Shown here in pieces: positions 48,651-58,694 of a stretch of 64,000 bases of DNA. Position 1 is the stretch's first letter. The number at the start of each line of letters is the position of its first letter. The DNA is taken from assembly GCA_018857735.1 (NCBI GenBank), contig JABMCL010003147.1, forward strand, positions 830,001-894,000, in the 5' to 3' direction. The notes beneath the pieces were generated by a model. It had not been told where the DNA came from. It made no database searches and worked only from the letters and a program-made list of their open reading frames with translations. A program made the position numbers and the translations under genes. The DNA is from Alviniconcha marisindica. Taxonomy: Eukaryota; Mollusca; Gastropoda; Provannidae.

Positions 48651-48655
48651 CCTCT
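48500..48655. repeat. (CT)n microsatellite
   Basis: CTCTCC blocks then near-pure (CT)n from about 48560 to 48644, inside intron 8. Confidence 0.97.
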
Positions 48656-48660
48656 CCCTT

Positions 48661-49690
48661 TGTCTGCAGTGGAGTGGTGTGGGAGCAGAAATTAGGTCTT
48701 CTCTGCTGAGAGCCCAGAACTGTCGAAGGTTTCCTCTTTGAAGCCTGGAGTCGGTTTTTAGTCTTTGCATTATTCACCTACCTACTGGAATTCTCTCTGC
48801 CCACTGCCTAGTGTTGCCTTTCCGGTTCATTCAACTTCATTTTTCACATTTTCTGTTGGATATAAAAGGCTGTGTGCCATACACTGTGACTGAATTGACT
48901 CACATGTGATGAGATGCCTTGTGTTTCGCCCTGATATTATGACCTTAGCAGTTAATTGGGTGTGAAACATCAAGCATCTCTCTCTCTCCTATTCCTCTTC
49001 CTCCCTTTGCCTTTATATAACCCTCTTGGGTGGACAAAAATCTATTGCTTCCTCCCTCCCTCTGTGTCTCATTACTTAGTCATTTGTCTTCCCCAGTAAC
49101 CTATTGTCCATTACTGCAGTGTTTCTGTTCATCTTTATATTCATAGTTTTATTTATTGTCCATTACTTGTATGTTTCTGTTCCATCTTTCTAGTCATAGA
49201 TTTATTGATCGCTGTATCAGTATGTTTATTTCCCTAATTATTCAGTGGGTTTAGAAAAATATATTTGTAAGTAGTCCCTCTTTTGTGGTCTATAGAGACC
49301 AGCTTTTGATCTACTTCCATTGTTTTAATACATGCATATTTATTCAATCCCAGCATCTTCATCTTTTGTACCGCAGTAGGCCTGTTGAAACAGCATCTGT
49401 AGATTTTAGAGTTTGATTGAACTAATCCCTGGTTCAGAACACGCTACTTTCACAAACAAACCTGTTAGAAACGAAAACATGTAAGGATCTGTTAGTGCTG
49501 TAACGGCTCACACACCCGCCCCCCCGTCATCCTTGCCCCAGCCCTCCCTCCCTTTACCGTGCTTCGAGCTGCCAGTCAACCAGCAGCGAGCAGAATTCGC
49601 CAATCAGAAGGTTGCTATTAATATTCCGCGCGAACAACCGACAGAGTGGCCGCCGTGTCTTCTTCACGAGTTGAAACGTAGCGACGAAGT
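48661..49690. other. intronic AT-rich unique sequence
   Basis: About 1 kb with no array, no exon in phase and no recognised element. Confidence 0.5.
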
Positions 49691-49692
49691 GA

Positions 49693-49935
49693 ATGACGGG
49701 TTGATTCCGAACAGTACCTCCAGTAAGTAATGGAATGACGGGTTGATTCCGAACAGTACCTCCAGTAAGTAATGGAATGACGGGTTGATTCCGAACAGTA
49801 CCTCCAGTAAGTAATGGAATGACGGGTTGATTCCGAACAGTAAGTAATGGAATGACGGGTAGATTCCGAACAGTACCTCCAATAAGTAATGGAATGACGG
49901 GTTGATTCCGAACAGTACCTCCAATAAGTAATGGT
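49693..49935. repeat. 42-bp intronic repeat carrying donor-like sites
   Basis: 'ATGACGGGTTGATTCCGAAC' plus AGTACCTCCAGTAAGTAATGGA, about 5.5 copies. One copy is shortened by 10 bp. Four copies contain GTAAGTAAT, which matches the core 5' splice-site consensus; two carry ATAAGTAAT instead. Confidence 0.95.
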
Positions 49936-50054
49936 GCTCGTTCTTTGACGACGAGAGATGTCCACTGAAGCAGAGGTCAGAGGAAGCCAGTTTTCGTAGT
50001 CTGAATGCAGAATCAGGGCCCAGCTCATTGGGTGTTCCACCAGTCAACACGGTG

Positions 50055-50595
50055 TGATGGTGGTCAGATCGAAAGCTTGTGAGATGAGAGGCGGGACTTA
50101 GAGCTCAGCGCGGAACCTTTCATTGGTGGTCAGATCGAAAGCTTGTGAGCTTAGAGCTCAGCGCGGAACCTTTCATTGGTGGTCAGATCGAAACTTGTGA
50201 GGCGGAAAGAGGCGGGGCTTAACCCCTTCACTGCCCCAGCCTGTAAAACCTCCGGGCTGAAAACTGCACACATACACGCCTGCAAACTGTATCTGACGGC
50301 CCTGTAACAAATCTCACTTTCAATACTGTGCACTTTGATAGAAAGCCGTTCACGTGCTGATGCCTAGGGGGCAGAAAAGCCTTAATGATTTCAGATTTGG
50401 CACTTCTATTGGTCATTTTCCGACAAGCATGGCAGTGAAAGGGTTAAAGCTCACCGCGGAACCTTCTTATCGGTAGTCAGATCGAAGCTTGGAAGGAAAA
50501 AGGCGGGGACGTTCAGAGCGGATCCCTGCGTTCCTCCAGTCAGCACAGTACCACATGGTGGTCAGATGGAAAGCTTGTGAGGAAAAATCCAGACA
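50055..50595. repeat. degenerate 65-75 bp repeat split by a MITE
   Basis: 'GGTGGTCAGATCGAAAGCTT' with GAGCTCAGCGCGGAACC recurs at 50062, 50127, 50179, 50474 and 50560. A 221-bp element is inserted within one unit. Confidence 0.85.
50223..50443. mobile_element. piggyBac-like MITE (221 bp)
   Basis: Flanked by TTAA on both sides (50219-50222 and 50444-50447). Terminal inverted repeats CCCCTTCACTGCC and GGCAGTGAAAGGG match at 12 of 13 positions. TTAA target duplication with CCC-starting ends is the signature of the piggyBac superfamily. The flanking repeat unit elsewhere reads CTTAGAGCTC where here it reads CTTAA/AGCTC, which shows the empty-site sequence and supports a true insertion. It has no coding capacity. 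Confidence 0.85.
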
Positions 50596-50819
50596 CATAA
50601 AACGTTCAAAATAACGCTATTTATTAGGACAAAACACGACATGCTTCCAAGCACCGGACATAGCTCATCCCAAAAAGGATAAGTGGATTAACTCTCCGTC
50701 TCAGATTCATCGTTTTTCACCGTTTACTTGTTGTTTAAGTGTCGTTTGTAGCTTGATAAAGGGGATGACCCCGAAAATTCGCATGTTGTGTTTTGCCCTA
50801 ATAAAGAGCTTCTCTTCGC

Positions 50820-50930
50820 CATTCCCTCTCTCCACCCCTCTGCCCCATTCCCTCCAACTCCCCTCTGCCCCATTCCCTCCAACTCCCCTCTGCCCCATTC
50901 CCTCCAACTCCCCTCCCCCTGTCAACCCCC
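50820..50930. repeat. 24-25 bp C/T-rich repeat, about 4 copies
   Basis: 'CCCCATTCCCTCCAACTCCC' plus CTCTG. Confidence 0.92.
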
Positions 50931-51704
50931 TCTCTTTTTCGTGAGGGAAATACTTAGTGCTGAAATACTTAGTGCGCGTCAGTGTTCCGCTGTCTGCTTA
51001 TAACACCGCAGTGTTATTGCAAATACAATAAGGAAGCCGCGTATATTTACAAATAATTTTGAATCGCACTAGTGTCTGACATGGCCTTAGCTGAACAAAC
51101 ATTAATTAGAATTTTAGGTAGTATAAATGCAGTGGTAAAATTGACTCTAACGCCAACGATCTTAACCCTTTTTGTCTAGAGATACTCTTTAGTAACTAGC
51201 TTCAAAGGTAGCTTATATAGACATACAGAAACTTAGAAGACGTGTGAGTTTAAAATCTAACCCCCGATGCAGTGTAGGCTGTTAACTGGTATGGCCATGC
51301 GTCCTCGTCACTTCCCTGCCTGTCCATCTGTCCGCGCAGTTTTGTATCTGTGCATGTACCATACAAAACTTTTGCAACGAAGTTTTCACCCAGCCGGTCG
51401 CGACAGAAACTGGGTCAGGCTTGTTTCTCAGAGAGTATCAGGACGAGATCTTTCTTGCATGGTAATGCGTGTTGATCGCCACTCGCTTTTATGGCAGTCT
51501 CGATTTGGGGGAGTGGAAAATGCAAAAAGTGCAAGTATTATGACCCAGATGAAGTTCAAAGTTTGTGTGATTTCTGTCCACGCGCACAGGGTCGTGGACA
51601 AAATGCTTGTTGTGACTTTGTCAGGAATTTAAGGGAGACATCGGTCCTGCTAATATTGTGCAAATAGTAACGAATATTAACTTATTCTTGGGACAGTCGT
51701 CCTG

Positions 51705-51770
51705 AGGCGACCTTCTGCGGTTGACAGGCCGTTAAAATCCAGTTACTTTACTAACTAACTCTCGGAGACT
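51705..51770 (+). mobile_element. SINE-like 3' tail, variant form
   Basis: 'CCTTCTGCGGTTGACAGGCC' then GTTAAAATCCAGTTACTTTACTAACTAACTC, matching 13540-13600. A tail of the main form follows within 15 bases. Confidence 0.5.
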
Positions 51771-51777
51771 GTTGCCC

Positions 51778-51832
51778 CTGATATAACCGTACTGGTTGAC
51801 TGGGCGTAAAGCATGAAGTTGCTTACTGACTG
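51778..51832 (+). mobile_element. SINE-like 3' tail, main form
   Basis: 'TGATATAACCGTACTGGTTG' then ACTGGGCGTAAAGCATGAAG and TTGCTTACTGACTG. The two adjacent tails suggest one element inserted next to another. Confidence 0.6.
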
Positions 51833-53198
51833 TCGAGTGGGATGTTGTAAACACTGCATGGGCTGGACACGTCCGTTCCATGCAGTGCTGGTGGCTTGTC
51901 GAAGTTTGCCGCAGCAGCTGCAGAAATATAAAACTGAAAATCATGTAACTTCTTTTTCAAGTGAGTCCAGATTTTGTGTGAGATCTGCCCATAATTTGAG
52001 GCATGATTATGAGCATCGTGTTTTGAATAACATCTCCCTAGATGGATGATGAAATATTCTCTGTGCCGGATACTCGATGGTGAAGTGAGGCTTTTAAAAT
52101 TCGATCTGTATGGTGACGACCGCTGATTCTCGAGCTTTGCACGTTCATACCTAGTTCTGTGACCTTGTCCCATTTTGAAAGTCACAGGAGAATGAAAACA
52201 TCTACAGTTATATTTTCCTGTTTTGAATGCGAGCCGACTGAGTTCTCGTTCGTCCATTTCCCCATTCATTTTTTTTCTCTCTCTCCTTATTTCGCTCATT
52301 GGAATGTTCTTTCATTTGTTGCCCGTGTTCGTTTTGCATATCAATAGTTTCATACCTTTGGCGTAAAACACCAATTTACTTACTAGTTTCATACCTCTTC
52401 AGAACTAGTTTCAAGTTAGCTGAATAGGTCAGATGTTTTCAGAACTAGTTTAAAAATTAGCTGAATAGATCTTGTCATTACGTCTGATTTTTACTGAAAC
52501 TTGGTCATGTAAGTACGATTTTGATTTTACCTTTCCCTCTTCTTCCTTCTTTCACTGTGTTGTTCGAGAGACATTTTAACATTTGTTTTAAAGCTATCAC
52601 AAACTCAGAACATGTATCGTTTCCTAAATCTTTTTAACGGTTGTTGAGTAATGTAATTATATTTCCTAGATAACAGTATTTTTCTCGTGAGATTGTGTGC
52701 CATTACAAATAATAATAATAACAGTAATAATAATAATAAACAACCACCGTCGCTTTAATTATGTATACCTAACTTCATTTGATGTAATTTAACAGCCTTC
52801 CGTTCCACCTTGATAACAAGTTTGACACTGAATTAAGTAAAAGACTTGACTAATGAATACACTTATTTTTCATCCTTGTGATTGTGTGAGTTTAACAAGA
52901 CGCTGGGTGCGGAAAGTAACAAAAGTTAGAAACCTGTCGAGTGCAAGGTGCGTTTCCTGTCAATGGTGTAGGGCCGCTAATCAGGATCACTGAAGCACGG
53001 GATACAGCCAGAACCCAGACCCCATCCCCCACCCTGACCCCACCACCTTACCACTCTGTTGCAGCCTCTCGCCCCCCCCCCCCCCCCCAAACCCACCCAC
53101 ACACCTACCTCCAAGATTTGTTTAATTTTTTTCTTTTCTTGGTTTCTTCTTCTTCTTTTCCCACAAGAAAGAATTGGTGTCATATGACATATTTCAGT

Positions 53199-53290
53199 AA
53201 CTGTTATGACATCATATTACAGTAACTGTTATGAAAGTCTGTTTTAAATAAAATATATTTCAGTAACTGTTATGAAAGTCCGTTTTAGAG
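53199..53290. repeat. small tandem repeat
   Basis: 'CAGTAACTGTTATGA' recurs three times (about 53194, 53221, 53261), two of them followed by AAGTCYGTTTTA. Confidence 0.85.
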
Positions 53291-53329
53291 AAAATAGAAA
53301 CTAACGTCCATGAGTGATTCTGACAGAAA

Positions 53330-53550
53330 ACGGCTAAGTGGGCTGTGAGATGGGGAAACAATGGCTTTGTCCTCAGACTGGCTGCAGTGGGAGGAGGGAG
53401 GGAGAGGGGTCTGGGTTTGATAGTGGCCACTTTCTCGCAACATTACATTTTTGATGATGTTGACATAATGTATGTTGCCCTCTCGTCCAGTCCCAGTCTC
53501 TGATATAACCGTTACGGTTGACTGGATGTTGAAAAGAAAAATAAACCTCT
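53330..53550 (+). mobile_element. candidate full SINE
   Basis: Has a B-box-like GGGTTTGATAGTGG (53414-53427) about 80 bases into the element and ends with the tail GATATAACCGTTACGGTTGA then CTGGATGTTGAA and an A-rich end. A-box match is unclear. This is the only copy in the window where a possible head and tail can be linked. Confidence 0.4.
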
Positions 53551-54263
53551 ATTTGAGTAAGTCCAGTCTCCTAACCAGGCACGCACAGATGATTCTGATG
53601 AGCGGGGAAACCATTGACGGAAACGCGCGCCTGTCGTGACGTCAGGGACCGCGTCACGCTCGTACAACGCCTGGCTCTTTGTGCTGCAGTCACGCGGGCT
53701 GTCAGCAAAGACTGGGATTGAACCCCCTTCGCTCTGATCAGAGATCTACACTGTTGCTACAGCCAGCGTGGAGTCTCTGCTCCGACCCGTCCGTGGCTGC
53801 CGTGCAAACCGCTGGGCGTTGTAGGAACCCTTGCCTTGAAGTGCGCAGCGCAGCTTCTGGGGGAGAACAAACAACAACAAAAAACTTCTCTCAAAACTAG
53901 GTCATGCTTGGATACGTCATATCTAAGGGTCACGTGTTACATCCAGTTTCAAGATAGCGACAGCTGGAGAAGAAAAAAAAAGCCCTTCCCAAAGCGTTGC
54001 CTGAAACAGGTCACTTCCGGGTACATAGTGAACAGGTCATTTCCGGGCCGATAGCCTGTACCCGGAAGGGACCTAGTCTTCTTCTTCTTTTTTATCTCAG
54101 TTATTTTTTATATATTGACTCTAGTCATGTTTCCCTCGTGGCACCGACTCCCCTGGACGCTGCGCTGTGAGGTACTAAGAGGTGCATTGTCATTAACCCC
54201 TTGCCTGCTGCCTGCGCGGGCCGTGATGGCGGTGCTATGACACGTGCTGCATGTTTGTTGTAG

Positions 54264-54378
54264 CGGCCTGGTGACGGTGTCACTGGCCAAGCGGGCGGCC
54301 AGCACCATGCGCAAAAACGCCGTGGCCATCAAGGAGGAGATCCTGAGGTTCGTCAAGGCCAACACGGACGACTACGAG
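54264..54378 (+). CDS. SMTN-like: smoothelin-like, alternative CH exon A
   Basis: Acceptor CATGTTTGTTGTAG, donor GAG|GTACTG. Phase 2 in, phase 0 out, 115 nt. Joined to exon 8 it reads N-G-L-V-T-V-S-L-A-K-R... and ends AIKEEILRFVKANTDDYE, directly before the CH exon at 58504. The end aligns with exon B (SAIKQVLLDWCKAMTREYE): AIK, L, KA, T and YE are shared. Exon A lacks the Trp-Cys pair of the usual smoothelin CH first helix (F-V instead). GC-rich codons and no stops across the exon. It has 12 more codons than B, a basic Lys/Arg-rich lead-in. Confidence 0.75.
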
Positions 54379-54443
54379 GTACTGGCCTTCGCCACCCGTT
54401 CACCCCCACCTCGGGTGACAATGGGTCAGAGGGGTGGGAGAGA

Positions 54444-54459
54444 GGGGGGGGGGGGGGGG
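54444..54459 (+). repeat. G16 run between the alternative CH exons
   Basis: G homopolymer in the 462-nt interval between exons A and B. It is complementary to C-runs in the intron after exon B. Confidence 0.9.
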
Positions 54460-54840
54460 TTGCACCGCCCTCGTGTGGTTGGCGTCGTTGGCATAGGCAT
54501 CTGCACGGTGCACTTGGCATCTCGTTGCACAGTCTGTGTGGTTCTGCGGTGCGTCAAACTTCACGAAACGAAATCCTGTGCTTTGTTTTCTTTTCTTTCT
54601 CTCTCTTTTCCCCCCCTGCAGATTAGGCCTATGCAGTCATTGTCATGAAACGTTTTTTCTCCACAGGTTTCGTTTTCTGTCTGGTCAGATCCACAGGTTG
54701 TCCTCGGGGGGCTTGGATGGGAGAGATGCTGATGGATGGAGACGGTGTTTCTTTCTCGGATGTTTTCAGCCACCCCACCCCGCATTGTGTACCGTTGGTT
54801 AACTAACTGATTGCTGTGTTTTCCTTCTGGCCTCTGGAAG

Positions 54841-54919
54841 CAAGCCGATGGTCCGCAGCCCCAGCGCCATCAAACAGGTCCTGCTGGACTGGTGTAAGGC
54901 AATGACACGGGAGTATGAG
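54841..54919 (+). CDS. SMTN-like: smoothelin-like, alternative CH exon B
   Basis: Acceptor CTGGCCTCTGGAAG, donor GAG|GTAGTA. Phase 2 in, phase 0 out, 79 nt. Joined to exon 8 it reads N-K-P-M-V-R-S-P-S-AIKQVLLDWCKAMTREYE. The I-K-Q-x-L-L-D-W-C-x-A-x-T-x-x-Y-E pattern is the classic first helix of smoothelin-type CH domains. If joined after exon A through this acceptor, the frame shifts and meets TAA at 54895-54897. An alternative AG four bases on (54844) would restore frame, but its context (GCAAG|C) is no better. Confidence 0.88.
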
Positions 54920-55029
54920 GTAGTACTTCGCTGGAGACCTTTTCCGGCTCCTCCCTTTCTCCCCCGATTGGTTTTGGTTTGGCTTGGAACGGCATACTGT
55001 GTACTAACCAGCAGCATCCTCCCCGGGAT

Positions 55030-55455
55030 TGGTTTGGCTTAGAACGTTGTCGTAGTAACCAGTAGCCAGCCCCCAACCCCCCTCCCCCCCCCCCCCCCCC
55101 CCCCCCCGTGATTAGTTTGGCTTAAACGTTGTTCTAGTAACCAGCAGTCCCCCCCCCCCCCCCGTGATTAGTTTGGCTTAGAACGTGTTCTAGTAACCAA
55201 CAGTCCCCCCCCCCCCCCCCACGTGATTAGTTTGGCTTAGAACGTTGTTCTAGTAACCAGCAGCCCCCCCCCCCCCCCAAGTGATTAGTTTGGCTTAGAA
55301 CGTTGTCCTAGTAACCAGCAGTCCCCCCCCCTCCCCCCTCGTCATTAGTTTGGCTTAGAACCTTGTTCTAGTAACCAGTAGCCGCCCCTCCCGCCCACCG
55401 TTCAGTCCGTCAATGGTTTGGCTTAGAAGGTTGTCCTACTGACTAGTAATCTCCC
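55030..55455. repeat. about 57-bp intronic repeat with poly-C runs
   Basis: 'GATTAGTTTGGCTTAGAACG' plus TTGTTCTAGTAACCAGCAG and a C-run, about 7 copies. C-runs: 55084-55107 (24), 55149-55163, 55205-55220 and 55264-55278, then shorter or interrupted ones. A single related copy precedes at 54965-55020. Confidence 0.95.
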
Positions 55456-55475
55456 TCCGCCATTAGGAATGTTGA

Positions 55476-55477
<2 letters not shown>

Positions 55478-55552
<75 letters not shown>
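55478..55552. repeat. (CA)n microsatellite
   Basis: Pure CA repeat in the intron after exon B. Confidence 0.98.
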
Positions 55553-55553
<1 letters not shown>

Positions 55554-56359
55554 TAACGTGTAGTTCCCAAAATGTGACCCGTGGTTCACTTTTTATTTTG
55601 ACCTACTCCTGTTGCACACCGTCAGTGCGTTTTCACCCAGCTTGTTGGAACACCTTGACGTCGGAACCAGTAATGCAGCAGAACCGCCGACGAAAGAGAA
55701 ATCCCTCTTTTGCGGCCACCTGGTTAGAGAGTGATCCAAACTTATTTACAGAGCCTTGGTTAGAGAGGTTAGATATTTGTTCATTGCCTGAAAATCGACC
55801 CTTGGCCCAAGATCGGCTCTCTTTTCGAGCCAGTCAGCTTTCGTGATTTTTAGGGTGTTCTACCGCATTTAGACACATTGTGTTCCCTTGGCCAACTTTC
55901 GGACTGTTTACACATATCCCGCCCCCACCCCCTCCAAAAAAAAAAGGAAAAAAAAAAGGAGGTGCACTGGTCTGTTATGCTACCCATGGCAAATCCCGGG
56001 TATATTGTTTTAAACCCCACATGACCGTTTCGAAAACGTTTGTCACACTCCCTCCCCCAGTGTGTGGAGATGGTTACGGGACTTAGTGCAAGAACCCCCC
56101 TTGCCTTGCATGACTGCTGTCGTCGGTGAATGGCTGTGCTGGTGTGTGTAACCGTTTAGCTGTGGTGACTGGGCATATCGCCTGCTTGCTGTGGAGGTCG
56201 CTGTAAGTGGTGTGGTTTGTGTTGTTGACCCCCCGGTTTGCTTCAGTGTTGAATCACTCCCACAGCCTCGATCTTCCCCAGTCCGTCTCGCTGTCACTGT
56301 CCACTTAGCATGCAGTACACGGTCGGTTTCTGCCGCCAGGTTCAGCGGGATACAGTCAG

Positions 56360-56562
56360 CACAAAAGGGTCGAAAGACGTCACACAAACACAACAACAAA
56401 GACCCGAGTCGCCTACAGTAACTCTCACCTGGCATGCGAGTAAATACAAGGTACATAAATTCCACCTGAGATGTCTCACAAACGCACCAACGAAGACCTG
56501 AGTCGCCTACGGTAACTACCACCTGGCATGCGAGTAAATACAAGGTACATAAAATCCACCAG
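56360..56562 (-). mobile_element. dispersed family B, two tandem copies
   Basis: 'CACCTGGCATGCGAGTAAAT' followed by ACAAGGTACATAAA occurs at 56428 and 56521. Each is preceded by GAGTCGCCTAC and ACGAAGACC/CAAAGACCC. This is the reverse complement of 27574-27672. Confidence 0.65.
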
Positions 56563-58503
56563 AGCATCATCCTCGGCGCACGTTTCGCCCTGATGCGCAC
56601 GTTTCGCCCTGATGGAAGAAGCGGCTGCTACACGACACGGCTGAGGAGGACGGAAGTGGCGCCAGAGAGCAGAACACTGTGGCGGCTGAAGACCTAGTGC
56701 CAAGTAGCCTGTAATGCCCGCTTCCTGTTTCCACAGAGCCTGGCCGCCACGGCGCAGGCATGGCGTAATTCAGTTACATTGGGTGCTGGTTCCAACGAAC
56801 ACGAGGGCCCGCCGTTCCTTCCGTTGAGCCAAGTCCCGCAGCCATGCAACAACCTGACCAAACAGCTCTCTAACTACACCACTTGCTTGGCTATTCAAAC
56901 CGCGCTATAAAAAGCTAGTCACTCAATGAGAATCGCATGCGACAAGGGCTCGAGAGTGGAGAACTTTGCTGTATAACAACGACCAACGACGCCGACAACA
57001 ACGTTTACACCGGCGACGTGACTGGGTGCAGAGCTGTACGTCTGAAGCCTGATAGAACGCTTTAGGCGCATTTCTGATTCTAGTTCTGATTCTCGCTTGA
57101 TCGTGTTTCCGTAGCGACCCATCAGATCCGTGCTGACAGTTCTGGTTGAAACCGATCGCGTACGAGCTGTAGCACCCACCAACACACCCTAGTCAGTCCC
57201 AGTTTGCATGAGACCGATTTATGTTCACCGTGCAGTATCGTTTGGTTTGGTTTCGTTTCGTTTCAGCTTGGTTTGGTTTCAGTTTGGTTGCATTTAGTTC
57301 CCTCGGTGTTCGGCCTTCGGTGTTTGGTTGAGGGTTGCAGTGTTTACGACTAATGTTTTTGTGTTGTTTCCTGGCCCCGGGCAGAGGCCAGTGTTTGGCT
57401 GGTGTGTCGGAATGCTGGTTGCGATGTCTCGTCTTCCTTTTCGTTTTGCAGCGTTGCTGGCTTCGGAATGCGCCTTACCTACATCTGGCTCCTGTAAACG
57501 TTGGCTGGTGATAGGTGGGCTTTCTTTCTTTCCATCTTTCAGTGTTCTGTGTCGCAGAACTTTGGGAGACAATACAGAAAGAGAGGGAGAGTGCACCTAC
57601 CACATACACGATTTACAGTGGCCTGTGTGTGTTTGTTATGCCTCGTGGTATCATATACTCGTAAACTTGGAGTGGGCAATGCGGCATGTTTGTGGTGACA
57701 AGAGATGCGTCATAACTGGAACGATTGCAGACAGGTTGCATTATAAGCTTACTGTGTTCGTTTGGTACAGTGTGTGTATTGTGTAATGGACTGTTGTGAG
57801 CATTAAGGCATTTTTTCTAGCATATTTTCTTGATGCAGTTTCTCTAAGCTTTTGTCATAAAGTTCCTCTAAGCTTTTGCCATATTATGGTGGGTTTGTGT
57901 GTGGTTTTGTTGTTGTTCATGGCCGGAAACGAGAGAGAACGTAGCGATGGAAATAAGTGCCATACCTTTATAGAAATCATTATATTTGATTATTTATTTA
58001 GGTACCTATTTCTTAAATCGATCAAGTGAAATATAATGTAATTTGGGCACAAACATGGGTTTCTTTAGATTAAGCTTCAGAATATGCCAGTACACAGTGA
58101 AGGAGAAATAGGATAATATTGGAATAGTAACTGACGAGTAAAGAACTCGTTAGCTCTTTTTGTTCTTTCCTTCCTTTTTTAAGATACTATAGATTTTGTG
58201 TTTATTATTTTCATTTTTATGTTAATGTAAAAAAATAACAAATAAAAGAAGATGTAAATAATAATGAAAAAATGAAAACGTAAACTTTACCTTGATGTTC
58301 TTCTCTGATGTTTGGAATTGTTCCATTGACATACGAAGCGGCAAAGTCATGAATGCACACACATGTATAATCCTGTATAGTCCAACTTGTTTTTAGACTT
58401 TGTTGAAGTGCACTGTCACTGAGCACTGTGTGTTTTTGCCCTGGTTGCCGTGCCGGGTGTGTGGTGTTGTGTGACGTGGTGTTGTGCTGTGGCCTTCTCG
58501 CAG
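56563..58503. other. intronic unique sequence
   Basis: About 1.9 kb with no array. Duplicated GCACGTTTCGCCCTGATG at 56577 and 56596; TTTGGTTTGGTTTCG repeats at 57241-57290. No in-phase exon recognised. Confidence 0.5.
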
Positions 58504-58655
58504 AACATCCAGGTGACCAACTTCTCCTCCTGCTGGAACAATGGGCTGGCCTTCTGCGCCCTCATCCACCACTTCTACCCGGACGCCTTCGACTACTCGC
58601 AGCTGGACCCCAAGAATCGCCGATATAATTTTAACCTCGCCTTCGACACGGCAGA
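58504..58655 (+). CDS. SMTN-like: smoothelin-like, central CH-domain exon
   Basis: Acceptor GGCCTTCTCGCAG, donor GCAGA|GTACGT. Phase 0 in, phase 2 out, 152 nt. Encodes NIQVTNFSSCWNNGLAFCAL, then IHHFYPDAFDYSQLDPKNRR and YNFNLAFDTAE. This is the CH core: N-F-S-S-x-W-x-(N/D)-G-x-A-F-C-A-L-(I/V)-H-x-F-x-P-x-A-F-D-Y is diagnostic of smoothelin-type CH domains, and N-R-R-x-N-F-x-x-A-F is the following helix. In vertebrates this single CH domain is type 2, more linked to calmodulin or tropomyosin binding than to direct F-actin binding. The rest of the domain (about 45 residues) is missing, so the next exon lies past the window. Confidence 0.97.
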
Positions 58656-58694
58656 GTACGTTCTCAGTTGTTGTTTTTTCTCTCTGTTATCCTC

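Larger units (their letters stand above)
33173..58655 (+). other. SMTN-like: smoothelin-like gene span (3' end outside window)
   Basis: Multi-exon + strand gene built from GT-AG splice sites with consistent phase. Coding exons: 33272-33319, 34105-34180, 34804-35109, 38939-39040, 40990-41577, 42031-42159, 44261-44401, 46078-46153, possibly 48055-48066, then 54264-54378 or 54841-54919, then 58504-58655. Order of the product: acidic start, smoothelin N-terminal helical region (about residues 10-125), Thr-rich and acidic Lys/Glu/Ser-rich disordered linker (about 126-488), then a C-terminal CH domain. Vertebrate smoothelins are actin-associated cytoskeletal proteins of contractile cells with the same order. 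The 565 residues seen lack the second half of the CH domain. Introns hold many microsatellites, minisatellites and MITEs. Confidence 0.9.

Noticed and set aside
49533..49730. 65-codon ORF in intron 8 as an extra exon
   Set aside because: In the phase needed to follow exon 8 it meets a stop, and the open frame runs into a tandem repeat.
53668..53835. tRNA-like GGGATTGAACCCCC near 53707
   Set aside because: B-box resemblance only; no A box or cloverleaf, no related copy in the window.
54193..54215. Second piggyBac-like end (TTAACCCCTTGCCTGC)
   Set aside because: No matching inverted end or second TTAA found nearby; overlaps the region just before exon A.
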